Assembly (NCBI GenBank): GCA_963740765.1 | Contig: CAVUFN010000018.1 | Location: 109,193 to 173,192, forward strand | Direction of reading: 5' to 3' | Length of the DNA: 64,000 nucleotides | From: DATLGB01 sp963740765 | GTDB taxonomy: Bacteria; Actinomycetota; Thermoleophilia; Solirubrobacterales; Solirubrobacteraceae | Shown: piece after piece, positions 33,467-41,848 of the stretch | Numbering within the stretch: the first letter of the stretch is position 1 | How the letters are laid out: every line of letters begins with the position of its first letter | Translations under genes and position numbers: made by a program | Notes under the pieces: generated by a model | What the model was told of the DNA's origin: nothing | The model's input: the letters and a program-made list of their open reading frames with translations, nothing else | Databases searched by the model: none

Positions 33467-34945
33467 CTACGCCGCGACGGGCTCGCGCGCCTGCGACCGG
33501 GCGCGCTCGAACCGCAGCGACTCGTCCGCCACCGGCTTGACGCGGAGGTTCACGATGTCGAAGAAGTAGTTCTGCTTGAGGCGCCACGGGGCGCGGGCGC
33601 CCTGCTTGGGGAACTGGTCCAGCGAGCGCCGGACGTACCCGGACATGAGGTCGATGAAGGGGGCCTCCTCGACGGTCGGGTCGCGGTCGGCGACCACGTA
33701 GTCGTACCCGCCGGCGTCCATGTGGTTGATGAGCCGGCACGTCCACTGGCAGGTGAGGTCGCACTTCAGCGTCCAGCTCGCGTTCGTGTAGCCGACCACG
33801 AACGCCATGTTCGGGACGCCGGAGAGCATCGTGCCCTTGTAGCCCATCGTGTCCGGCAGGTTGATGCGGTCGCCGTCGACGGTCAGCGGGGTGCCGCCGA
33901 GCGGCAGCGCGTTCAGGCCGGTCGCGGTGACGATGATGTCGGCGTCGAGGTGCTCGCCGGACTTCAGCGCGATGCCGGTCTCGTCGAAGCGCTCGATGTG
34001 GTCGGTGACGACGGAGGCCTGGCCGCGGCGGATCGACTTGAACAGGTCGCCGTCGGGGACCACGCACAGGCGCTCGTCCCACGGGTCGTACGTGGGCTTG
34101 AAGTGCCGGTCGAGGTCGTAGTTCTCCGGGAGCAGCCGCTTGGCGCCGTGGCGGAGCACGGCCTTCATCAGCTTGGGCCGGTGGCGGCTGAGCTGGTACG
34201 AGCCCATCATCATCAGGATGTTCTTCCAGCGCAGCAGCGGATAGCGCACCTTGACGGGAAGGAACTTGCTCAGCAGCGCGGCGAGCGGGTCCACCGCGGG
34301 CAGCGCGGCGATGTACGTCGGCGAGCGCTGGAGCATGGTGATGTGCTCCGTCTCGTCGGCCATCGCGGGCACGAGCGTGACCGCGGTCGCGCCCGAGCCG
34401 ATGACGACGACCTTCTTGCCCCGGTAGTCGAGGTCCTCGGGCCAGTGCTGCGGATGGATGATCTGCCCCGCGAAGTCCTCGCGACCGGGGAACTCCGGCG
34501 TATAGCCCTCGTCGTAGCGGTAGTACCCCGAGCACATGAACACGAGGTTGGCGCTGATCGTGCCCGGCTTGCCCCCGTGCTCGTAGCTCGCGGTCCAGGT
34601 CGCGTCGTCGGTCGACCAGTCGAGCGCGGTGACCTTGTGGCCGAAGCGGATCTGGTCGGTGACGCCGTGCTCGCGCGCGGTGTCGCGCACGTACTCGCGG
34701 ATGCTGGGGCCGTCGGCGAGCGTCTGGTTCTCGGGCCACGGGCGGAACGCGTAACCCAGCGTGAGCATGTCCGAATCCGAGCGGATCCCGGGGTAGCGGA
34801 ACAGGTCCCAGGTCCCGCCGATGGCGTCGCGCGCCTCGAGGATCGCGTAGGTCTTGCCCGGGCATTCGGCCTGCAGGTGGCAGGCGGCGCCGACGCCGGA
34901 CAGCCCGGCCCCGACGATCAGCACGTCGACATGGTCGTTTGTCAC
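33467..34945 (-). CDS. Baeyer-Villiger-type flavin monooxygenase (EthA-like)
   Basis: The product is 492 aa from GTG 34945-34943. Motifs: FAD site VLIVGAGLSGVG, the Baeyer-Villiger fingerprint FAGQIIHPQHWP (about 158-169), NADP site VVVIGSGATAVTL, and the late ATG motif VTATGLNALPLGG. This matches EthA and related enzymes that insert oxygen next to ketones or oxidise sulfur. It is the first gene of the five-gene reverse operon. TAAGCT lies 8 nt from the start, within a CGTGTA-GCT-TACACG dyad. Confidence 0.9.
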   Translation of the reverse strand: MTNDHVDVLIVGAGLSGVGAACHLQAECPGKTYAILEARDAIGGTWDLFRYPGIRSDSDMLTLGYAFRPWPENQTLADGPSIREYVRDTAREHGVTDQIRFGHKVTALDWSTDDATWTASYEHGGKPGTISANLVFMCSGYYRYDEGYTPEFPGREDFAGQIIHPQHWPEDLDYRGKKVVVIGSGATAVTLVPAMADETEHITMLQRSPTYIAALPAVDPLAALLSKFLPVKVRYPLLRWKNILMMMGSYQLSRHRPKLMKAVLRHGAKRLLPENYDLDRHFKPTYDPWDERLCVVPDGDLFKSIRRGQASVVTDHIERFDETGIALKSGEHLDADIIVTATGLNALPLGGTPLTVDGDRINLPDTMGYKGTMLSGVPNMAFVVGYTNASWTLKCDLTCQWTCRLINHMDAGGYDYVVADRDPTVEEAPFIDLMSGYVRRSLDQFPKQGARAPWRLKQNYFFDIVNLRVKPVADESLRFERARSQAREPVAA

Positions 34946-34948
34946 AGG

Positions 34949-34963
34949 CGTGTAGCTTACACG
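34949..34963. promoter_or_regulatory. Inverted repeat at the monooxygenase promoter
   Basis: CGTGTA and TACACG are separated by GCT and include TAAGCT, the probable -10 of the reverse operon. This is a candidate operator; EthA-type genes are classically controlled by a TetR protein, but none is adjacent here. Confidence 0.45.
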
Positions 34964-34985
34964 GGGCCCCTAGACCCTCTGTGCG

Positions 34986-35753
34986 ATGGCTCCACCTGAT
35001 TGGCTTGCTCGTCTCGGTCTGCTCGCACGGGGCGCCGTCTACGCGATCGTCGGGGTGCTCGCGCTCAAGCTCGCGCTGGGTGACGGCGGCAAGGCGGTCA
35101 ACCAGCAGGGCGCGCTCAAGACGCTGGCCGGCGAGGACTCCGGCAAGCTGCTGCTGATCGCCGTCGCGGTGGGACTGGCCGGCTACGCGCTGTACCGGCT
35201 CTCGTGCGCGTGGTCGGGGCGGGCGTGCGACGGCGCCAAGGACCGCATCAGCGCGCTGGTCAGCGGCATCGCCTACGCGGCGCTGTGCGTGACGGCCGTG
35301 CGGATCGTCATCGGCGCGGGGGCGTCGTCCTCCAGCGGCGCCAAGCAGCAGACCGGCGGCGTCTTCGACTGGCCCTACGGCCGCGAGCTCGTCGGCGCGG
35401 TCGGCGTCATCGTCATCGGCGAGGGCATCGCCCAGGTCGTCCGGGGGATCAAGCGCTCGTTCCTGGAGAAGTCGCGCACGGAGCAGATGCACGAGGCGAC
35501 GGAGAAGGCCTTCACCGTGGTCGGAGCGATCGGCTACTGCGCCCGCGGCGTCGTCTTCGGGCTGATCGGCGGGTTCCTGATCAAGGCCGCGATCGAGTAC
35601 GACCCGAAGGAGGCGATCGCCCTCGACGGCGCGCTCGGCAAGCTCGCGCACGCAACCGCCGGGCCGTTCCTGCTCGGCCTCGTCGCCGCCGGCTTCATCG
35701 CCTTCGCCCTCTACTGCATCGCCGACACCCGCTACCGCGACCTCGAACGCTGA
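34986..35753 (+). CDS. DUF1206 membrane protein
   Basis: The product is 255 aa with six membrane segments in three repeats, each opening with a Gly-rich aromatic stretch (LGLLARGAVYAIVGVLALKL, AYAALCVTAVRIV, AIGYCARGVVFGLIGGFLI). This is the DUF1206 layout, common in actinobacteria and of unknown function. It diverges from the monooxygenase operon across 40 bp and may share its control region. Confidence 0.88.
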   Translation: MAPPDWLARLGLLARGAVYAIVGVLALKLALGDGGKAVNQQGALKTLAGEDSGKLLLIAVAVGLAGYALYRLSCAWSGRACDGAKDRISALVSGIAYAALCVTAVRIVIGAGASSSSGAKQQTGGVFDWPYGRELVGAVGVIVIGEGIAQVVRGIKRSFLEKSRTEQMHEATEKAFTVVGAIGYCARGVVFGLIGGFLIKAAIEYDPKEAIALDGALGKLAHATAGPFLLGLVAAGFIAFALYCIADTRYRDLER

Positions 35754-35841
35754 ACGCGCCTTGCGCCGGCGCGGCCGGAGTGGGAGGGTTGGCACGACAG
35801 GCCCGGTGTCGGGCCGGGCCGCGACTCCCAAGGAGGAGCGC

Positions 35842-36198
35842 ATGGCTGACCGGATGCTGATGATCACGTGGGGGACGGTCGCCCGCGGGCAGGAGCGGCG
35901 TGCGCTGGACGCCTTCAACGAAGCGCTCGGCATACTCGGGACCCGCCAGCAGGCCGGCGAGATCGAGTCCTTCGACGTCGGGCTGATGCAGCCCAACCGC
36001 GACCTGGACGGCTACATGATCATCAAGGGCAGCGCTGAGCAGATCATGGCGCTGCGCGAGAGCGACGACTTCCGCCGCAACACCGTCGAGGCCTCGCTGT
36101 GCGTGGACGACCTCCATCACGCCGAGGGCTTCTGCGACCAGGGCGTCGCGGACGCGATGGCGATGTACGTCGAAGCGATGGAGGCCGCCACCGCCTAG
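35842..36198 (+). CDS. Hypothetical 118-aa protein with a strong ribosome-binding site
   Basis: An almost perfect Shine-Dalgarno (AAGGAGGAG, 35830-35838) precedes ATG 35842, one of few in this window, so high translation is likely. The protein is soluble: MLMITWGTVARGQERRALDA, then VGLMQPNRDLDGYMIIKGS, compatible with a ferredoxin-like alpha/beta fold of the antibiotic-biosynthesis-monooxygenase type. No catalytic residue is obvious. Confidence 0.75.
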   Translation: MADRMLMITWGTVARGQERRALDAFNEALGILGTRQQAGEIESFDVGLMQPNRDLDGYMIIKGSAEQIMALRESDDFRRNTVEASLCVDDLHHAEGFCDQGVADAMAMYVEAMEAATA

Positions 36199-36233
36199 GT
36201 GCGTCCGAGGCCCATCGCGGGTATCCGGTGGTC

Positions 36234-36431
36234 ATGGACGAATCGATCCGTGACCATCTGGATGCCATCGACTGCGCCCGCGACGTCCCGCGGCTGCTGG
36301 GCACGGTGGAGTTCGCGGACGGCACCCATGCCGCCGGGCGCGAGTGGGTGCGCCGCTGGGGACCCACCCAGACGCTCGCCGTGGTGCCCGCCTGCGCCTG
36401 CGCCGCCGGGCGCTGCGGCATCTGCAACTGA
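36234..36431 (+). CDS. 65-aa protein with a C-terminal Cys-rich tail
   Basis: The product is 65 aa from ATG 36234. A helical, acidic N-terminal part (IRDHLDAIDCARDVPRLLG) leads to a Trp-rich middle and the tail PACACAAGRCGICN, with Cys in a C-x-C-x5-C-x2-C pattern ending in Asn. Four close cysteines suggest zinc or iron-sulfur binding or a modified peptide tail. I know of no characterised family and no modification enzyme is adjacent. The next gene is a KstD-like flavoprotein. Confidence 0.55.
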   Translation: MDESIRDHLDAIDCARDVPRLLGTVEFADGTHAAGREWVRRWGPTQTLAVVPACACAAGRCGICN

Positions 36432-36490
36432 GGCGCGGTGGCCTGCACCGCGGTCGCTGACGCCGCCGCCCGGCTGACATAGTGGCCGCG

Positions 36491-38128
36491 ATGCAAGCGG
36501 ATGTCATCGTCGTCGGGGGCGGGCTGGCCGGGCTCGCGGCCACCGCGGAGCTCGCGGAGGCCGGGAAGTCGGTCCTGCTGATCGATCAGGAGGGCGAGCA
36601 GAACCTGGGCGGCCAGGCCTTCTGGTCCCTCGGCGGGCTGTTCCTGGTCGACACGCCCGAGCAGCGGCGCTTCCGCATCAAGGACTCCTTCGACCTCGCC
36701 TGGCAGGACTGGCTGGGCAGCGCCGGCTTCGACCGCCCGGAGGACGAGTGGCCGCGCAAGTGGGCGCGCGCCTACGTCGAGTGGGCCGCCGGCGAGAAGC
36801 GCGACTGGCTGTACGGGATGGGCGTCAAGGTCATGCCGCAGGTCGGCTGGGCCGAGCGCGGCGGCGGGCACGCGACCGGGCACGGCAACAGCGTTCCCCG
36901 CTTCCACATCACGTGGGGGACGGGACCGGGGCTGGTCGACCCGTTCGTGCGCCGCATCGAGGCGGCGGGCAACGTGCGCTTCGCCTACCGCCACCAGGTC
37001 GACGCGCTGATCGTCGACGGCACGACCGTCAGCGGCGTGCGCGGGACGGTGCTGGCGCCGACGGACGCCGAGCGCGGGGCGGACACCACGCGAGATGCCG
37101 TGGGCGAGTTCGAGGCGACGGCGCAGGCCGTGATCGTCGCCAGCGGCGGCATCGGCGCGAACTTCGACATGGTTCGCCGTAACTGGCCCGAGCGGCTCGG
37201 CCCGGCCCCGAAGCGGCTGATCTCCGGCGTCCCCAAGCACGTCGACGGGCGCATGCTCTCGATCACGGAGGCGGCGGGCGCGAACCTGATCGGCCGCGAC
37301 CGGATGTGGCACTACGTCGAGGGCATCCGCAACTGGAACCCGATCTGGTCCAGCCACGGCATCCGCATCCTGCCCGCACCGTCGTCGCTGTGGCTCGACG
37401 CGACCGGCAAGCGCCTGCCCGTCCCGTTGTTCCCGGGCTTCGACACGCTCGGCACGCTCCGGCACATCGGGACCACCGGCCACGACTACACGTGGTTCAT
37501 CCTGACCAAGCGGATCATCGAGCGCGAGTTCGCCCTCAGCGGCTCCGAGCAGAACCCGGACATCACCGGCAAGTCCGTCCGCGCGGTGCTCAAGACGCGC
37601 GTGGCCAAGGGCGTGCCCGGGCCGATCCAGAAGTTCATGGACCACGGCGAGGACTTCGTCGTCGAGCGCGACCTGCGCGCGCTGGTCGACGGGATGAACC
37701 GCGTCGGCGACGTGCCGCTCAGCTTCGAGGCCATCGAGCACGAGGTCGTCGCGCGCGACCGCGAGGTCGACAACCCGGTCTCCAAGGACTCGCAGATCGT
37801 CGCCATCCAGGGCGCGCGCCGCTACCTCGCCGACCGCATCTCCCGCGTCGCCGCGCCGCACAAGCTGCTCGACCCCGACAACGGCCCGCTCATCGCGGTG
37901 CGCCTGAACATCCTCACCCGCAAGACGCTCGGCGGGCTGCAGACCGACCTCGACGCCCGCTGCATGACCGCCGACGGCACGCCGATCGAGGGCCTCTACG
38001 CGGTCGGCGAGGTGGCGGGCTTCGGCGGCGGTGGGATGCACGGTTACAACTCGCTCGAGGGCACCTTCGTCGGCGGCTGCATGTTCAGCGGCCGCACCGC
38101 CGGGCGCGCGCTGGTCCGCTCGCTCTAG
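36491..38128 (+). CDS. KstD-like FAD-binding dehydrogenase
   Basis: The product is 545 aa from ATG 36491. FAD motif VIVVGGGLAGLAATAEL, then NLGGQAFWSLGGLF. The fumarate-reductase/3-ketosteroid-dehydrogenase type closure appears near the end (GLYAVGEVAGFGGGGMHGYNSLEGTFVGGCMFSGR). An actinobacterial subfamily of this length is annotated only as FAD-binding dehydrogenase; substrate unknown. CATAGT lies 7 nt before the start. It converges on the GntR gene with a 4-bp overlap. Confidence 0.87.
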   Translation: MQADVIVVGGGLAGLAATAELAEAGKSVLLIDQEGEQNLGGQAFWSLGGLFLVDTPEQRRFRIKDSFDLAWQDWLGSAGFDRPEDEWPRKWARAYVEWAAGEKRDWLYGMGVKVMPQVGWAERGGGHATGHGNSVPRFHITWGTGPGLVDPFVRRIEAAGNVRFAYRHQVDALIVDGTTVSGVRGTVLAPTDAERGADTTRDAVGEFEATAQAVIVASGGIGANFDMVRRNWPERLGPAPKRLISGVPKHVDGRMLSITEAAGANLIGRDRMWHYVEGIRNWNPIWSSHGIRILPAPSSLWLDATGKRLPVPLFPGFDTLGTLRHIGTTGHDYTWFILTKRIIEREFALSGSEQNPDITGKSVRAVLKTRVAKGVPGPIQKFMDHGEDFVVERDLRALVDGMNRVGDVPLSFEAIEHEVVARDREVDNPVSKDSQIVAIQGARRYLADRISRVAAPHKLLDPDNGPLIAVRLNILTRKTLGGLQTDLDARCMTADGTPIEGLYAVGEVAGFGGGGMHGYNSLEGTFVGGCMFSGRTAGRALVRSL

Positions 38129-38736
38129 GACTGCGCGCCGAGGGCGAGGAACGACGCCTCGACGAGATCGGCCGCGCGGGCGGCGTCGCGGCGCCGGCAG
38201 GCAGCGAGCAGGCCACGATGCGCGTCGGGCGCGCGGCCCTCGGCGAGGGCGGCGAAGTGCAGGAGGTCGAGCCGCCGGACCGCGGGCAGGACGCGGGCGA
38301 TCGCACGCTCGAGCTCGCCATTGCCGGCCGCCTTCAACAGCACCGCGTGCAGCCGGTCGTCGGCGGCGATGGCATCCCGCACGTCGCCGCGCTCCAGCGC
38401 AGCGGCCCGGTCGGCGTCGGCGACGGTCATCGCGGTGTCGTCGTCCGGCGTGAGGTGGGGGACACCGAGGCGCGCACCGAGCGCTTGCAGCGAGGCGAGC
38501 ACCGGCACGGCGTCGCGGGCGGTCTCCAGCGCTGCCACACGGGTGCCGCTGCGCGGGCGGACCTCGACCAGCCCCTCGTCCACGAGCCGTCGCAGCGCCT
38601 CCCGGACCGGGGTGCGGCTCGTGCCGAGTCGAGCCGCCACCTCGTCGAGCCGCAGGGGCGTGTCCGGGGCCAGCCGGCCAGACACGATGGCCTCGAGCAG
38701 CTCGTCGTAGGCGCGGTCGCTGAGGAGCCTCGGCAC
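38125..38736 (-). CDS. GntR-family regulator (FadR/FCD type)
   Basis: The product is 203 aa if started at GTG 38736-38734; an in-frame ATG at 38769 would read through the operator and is less likely. The winged helix includes AYDELLEAIVSGRLAPDTPL and LGTSRTPVREALRRLVDEGLV, followed by an FCD ligand domain with a DDRLHAVLLKAAGN metal-binding block. It diverges from an EamA exporter; the perfect palindrome between them should be its operator. Confidence 0.88.
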   Translation of the reverse strand: MPRLLSDRAYDELLEAIVSGRLAPDTPLRLDEVAARLGTSRTPVREALRRLVDEGLVEVRPRSGTRVAALETARDAVPVLASLQALGARLGVPHLTPDDDTAMTVADADRAAALERGDVRDAIAADDRLHAVLLKAAGNGELERAIARVLPAVRRLDLLHFAALAEGRAPDAHRGLLAACRRRDAARAADLVEASFLALGAQS

Positions 38737-38740
38737 GCCG

Positions 38741-38754
38741 TCTGATATATCAGA
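38741..38754. promoter_or_regulatory. Perfect 14-bp GntR operator overlapping both promoters
   Basis: TCTGATATATCAGA is fully self-complementary. TATATC read in either direction lies 7 nt from each GTG start (38736 on -, 38759 on +), so one symmetric element could serve as both -10s and as the repressor site. Confidence 0.8.
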
Positions 38755-38758
38755 TGCG

Positions 38759-39610
38759 GTGACCGCCATCGTCCTCGCATCGCTGTCCTCCGTGCTGTGG
38801 GGGACCGCCGACTTCCTCGGCGGCGACAGCACGCGGCGGCTGCCCGTGCTCGCGGTGACGCTCGTGATGCAGGTGGCCGGCCTCGTCACCGCCGCGCTGG
38901 TCTTCGTGCTCACGGGCGCGTCGCTGTCCGGCGCGGGCTGGGCGTGGGGGCTGGCGGCCGGCGCCGTCGGCTGCGCGGCGCTCGCGGTCTTCTACACGGC
39001 GCTGGCGCGCGGGGTCATGTCGCTGGTCGCGCCGGTGAGCGCGGCGGGGGCGATCATCCCCGTCACGGTCGCGCTGGCCGGCGACACCGAGGCGACCACG
39101 CTCGCCCTCGTCGGGATGGCGATCGCGATCGCCGGCGCGGCCGGCTGCGCGCTCGCCCCCGGCCGCATCGTGCTCACCCGCGAGGCGCTGGTGCTGGCGC
39201 TGCTCGCGGCGGTGGGCATCGGCGTGCTGCTGGCGCTGCTGGGCGAGGCGTCCCGTGCCGACGGCTCGTCCGGCCTGGGCGCCGTGCTGGCCGCGCGCGT
39301 GGCCGGCTTCGGCGTCATCGGCGTGGCGGTGCTCGCGCTCCGGGGCCGGCCGGTGCGGGAGGCGCTGACCCGGCCCGCCGCGCTCCTGGTGGTGCCGCTC
39401 GTCGGCGTGCTCGACACCGCCGCCAACGCGGCCTTCGCGGTCGCCGCCGAGGATGTGGCCCGCGCGGCGCTCGTCGCGGTGCTGGGCTCGCTGTACCCGC
39501 TCGCCACGCTCGTGCTCGCCCGGCTCGTCCACGACGAGCGGCTCGCCGCCCTGCAGGCCGCCGCCGCGGTCAGCGCCATCGGCGGCGCGGCGCTCGCCAG
39601 CGCCGCGTGA
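38759..39610 (+). CDS. EamA/DMT-family exporter under GntR control
   Basis: The product is 283 aa with ten predicted membrane segments in two EamA repeats, starting at GTG 38759 (TAIVLASLSSVLWGTADFLGG). The probable -10 is the palindrome 7 nt upstream, so the mRNA should be leaderless. This is the second regulator/EamA divergent pair of the window. It is followed after 13 bp by the benzoylformate-decarboxylase-like gene, suggesting that the operon exports or degrades one organic acid or amino acid. Confidence 0.87.
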   Translation: MTAIVLASLSSVLWGTADFLGGDSTRRLPVLAVTLVMQVAGLVTAALVFVLTGASLSGAGWAWGLAAGAVGCAALAVFYTALARGVMSLVAPVSAAGAIIPVTVALAGDTEATTLALVGMAIAIAGAAGCALAPGRIVLTREALVLALLAAVGIGVLLALLGEASRADGSSGLGAVLAARVAGFGVIGVAVLALRGRPVREALTRPAALLVVPLVGVLDTAANAAFAVAAEDVARAALVAVLGSLYPLATLVLARLVHDERLAALQAAAAVSAIGGAALASAA

Positions 39611-39623
39611 GACACTGCGCGCG

Positions 39624-41184
39624 ATGGCCAGCGTCCGGGACGAGAGCTTCGAGCTGTTCCGCGCGCACGGCCTGACGACGACGTTCGGCAACCCGGGCTC
39701 GACGGAGCTGCCGATGCTCGCCGACTGGCCGTCGGACTTCCGCTACATCCTCGGCCTGCAGGAGGCGGTCGTGGTCGGGATGGCGGACGGCTACGCGCAG
39801 GCCACCGGCCGGGTCGCGCACGTCAACCTGCACACGGCGCCCGGCGTCGGCAACGCGGTCGGCGCCCTGTTCAACGCCTGGTCGAACAAGGCGCCGCTGC
39901 TCGTCACCGCCGGCCAGCAGGTCCGCCCGCTACATGACCATGCAGGCGAACCTCACCAACCGCGACGCCGTCGTGGTCCCGCAGCCGTTCGTCAAGTGGT
40001 CCTACGAGCCGCCGCGCGCGGCCGATGTCCCCGCCGCCCTCGCGCGCGCCATCCACACCGCCTCGCTGCCGCCGCGCGGCCCCGCCTTCGTCTCCATCCC
40101 GATGGACGACTGGAACGCCGAGTGCGAGCCGTTCCCGGTGCGGACGGTGACCGCGGGCGGCGTGCCCGACGTGACCGAGCTGGCCGCGCGCATCGACGCC
40201 GCGCGCTCGCCCGCGCTCGTCGCCGGGCCGGAGGTGCTGGAGGGCTGGGACGCGGCGATCGCGCTGGCCGAGCGCGCACGGCTGAGCGTGTGGGCGACAC
40301 CCGCGCCGGGCGGCGGCCGCCTCGGCTTCCCGGAGTCGCACCCGCAGTTCCGCGGCGTGCTGGCGCCGGCGATCGGCCCGGCCGGGCAGATGCTCGCCGA
40401 GCACGACCTGGTGATCGTGGCCGGCTCGCCCGTCTTCCCGTACTACCCGTACATGGCGGGCCCGGCGCTGCTCGAGGGCACCGCCCTGGTCGCCATCACC
40501 AACGACCCCGACGAGGCCGCTCGCGCCCCGGCCGGAGACGCCATCGTCGGCGACGTCGGCGCCGCGCTCGCCGCGCTCGCCACCGCCGTCGGAGATTCCG
40601 AGCGCGCGCTGCCGGAGCCGCTCGGCCCGCCACCGCCCGCCGAGGCCGGCACCAGCGCGGAGGTCCTCAGCGTGTTGGACGAGCTGCTGCCCGACGACGG
40701 CGTGGTCGTGCTGGAGGCGCCGTCGGCGACGATGGCACTGCGCAACCGCCTGCGGATCTCACGGCCCGGCTCCTACTACTTCGGCGCCGGCGGCGGCCTC
40801 GGCTTCGGCCTGGCGGGCGCGCTCGGCGTCCAGCTCGCGCTGCCCGACCAGCGCGTCGTCTGCGTGCTGGGGGAGGGCTCGGCGCAGTACGCGGTGACCG
40901 GCTTCTGGACCGCCGCCGCCTACAACCTGCCGATCACCTTCCTGGTCCTGCGCAACGAGGAGTACGCGATCCTCAAGTGGTTCGCGGACCTCGAGTCCGT
41001 CACCGGTGCCCCGGGGCTCGACCTGCCCGCGCTCAACACCGCCGCCGTCGCCCAGGGCTACGGCGTCCCGTCCGAGCGCGTGACCGGTGCGGAGGACCTG
41101 CGCACCGCTCTGACGGGCGCGCTCGAAGCGGACGGGCCGCGCCTCGTCGAGGTCGGCGTCGCGCCCGGCATGAGCCTCTTCTGA
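39624..41184 (+). pseudogene. Benzoylformate-decarboxylase-like ThDP enzyme split by a one-base frameshift
   Basis: ATG 39624 opens a frame with TTFGNPGSTELPML (active-site Ser), LGLQEAVVVGMADGYA (ThDP-activating Glu) and NLHTAPGVGNAVGAL (catalytic His region). It breaks after AGQQVRP. The rest continues in the next frame as YMTMQANLTNRDAVVVPQPF through to the ThDP-Mg motif GEGSAQYAVTGFWTAAAYN and LRNEEYAILKWF. Removing one C near 39925-39930 joins them; total length is 3n+1. GEG replaces the more usual GDG, and NE the usual NN, in the cofactor motif, so even the repaired enzyme is atypical. Confidence 0.82.
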
Positions 41185-41236
41185 CCGGGCGCCGGCGCTC
41201 GCCGCCCCTCGCCGTGGCAACCCTTAACCTGCCGGG

Positions 41237-41839
41237 ATGATCGCCGCCGCCGTGGCTGCCGCCGCGTTCACCTTCGACGCGCAGCCGCTGCCCGCGGACG
41301 TGCGCGAGCGCGTCGTCGGTTCCTCCTGGCACAAGGGCTGCCCCGTCGGGCTCAAGGACCTGCGCTACGTGCGCCTCAGCCATCGCACCTTCAAGGGCGG
41401 CACGCGCGCGGGCGAGCTGATCATCCACGCCGACGCGGTCCCGGCCGTGCGGCGCGCCTTCGCCCGGCTGTACCGCAAGCACGTCCCGATCCGCCGCATG
41501 CGCCTCGTCGACGACTACGGCGCCAGCGACTACCGCTCCATCGAAGCCGACAACACATCCGCCTTCAACTGCCGCAACGTGGCGGGCGCCTCCCACTGGT
41601 CCCAGCACGCCTACGGCCGCGCGATCGACATCAACCCGATCGAGAACCCGTACGTCTACGCGAACGGGACGACGTCGCACCCGGCGTCCGTGCCCTACCT
41701 GGATCGCTCCGACCACCGCCGCGGCATGGCGACCCCGAAGGGCAGGCTCGTCCGGGCCTTCAAGGCACAGGGCTGGGGCTGGGGCGGGACGTGGTCGCCC
41801 GCACGTGACTACCAGCACGTCTCGGCGACCGGCACCTAG
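41237..41839 (+). CDS. M15-type D-alanyl-D-alanine carboxypeptidase-like protein
   Basis: The product is 200 aa with a short hydrophobic N-terminus (IAAAVAAAAF) that may serve for export. The VanY/M15 zinc site reads SQHAYGRAIDINP (His and Asp ligands), followed by a late DYQHVS histidine and a Trp-rich GWGWGGTWS stretch. It should trim peptidoglycan peptides. TAACCT (41225-41230) is 6 nt before ATG, indicating a leaderless transcript. Confidence 0.87.
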   Translation: MIAAAVAAAAFTFDAQPLPADVRERVVGSSWHKGCPVGLKDLRYVRLSHRTFKGGTRAGELIIHADAVPAVRRAFARLYRKHVPIRRMRLVDDYGASDYRSIEADNTSAFNCRNVAGASHWSQHAYGRAIDINPIENPYVYANGTTSHPASVPYLDRSDHRRGMATPKGRLVRAFKAQGWGWGGTWSPARDYQHVSATGT

Positions 41840-41848
41840 CCTTCCCGG

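Noticed and set aside
36234..36431. Calling the Cys-tailed peptide a RiPP precursor
   Set aside because: No radical-SAM, YcaO, lanthipeptide synthetase or dedicated exporter is adjacent; kept only as an unknown small protein.
38737..38769. Upstream ATG (38769) as the GntR start
   Set aside because: It would put the perfect TCTGATATATCAGA operator inside the coding region; the GTG at 38736 leaves the operator and -10 correctly placed.
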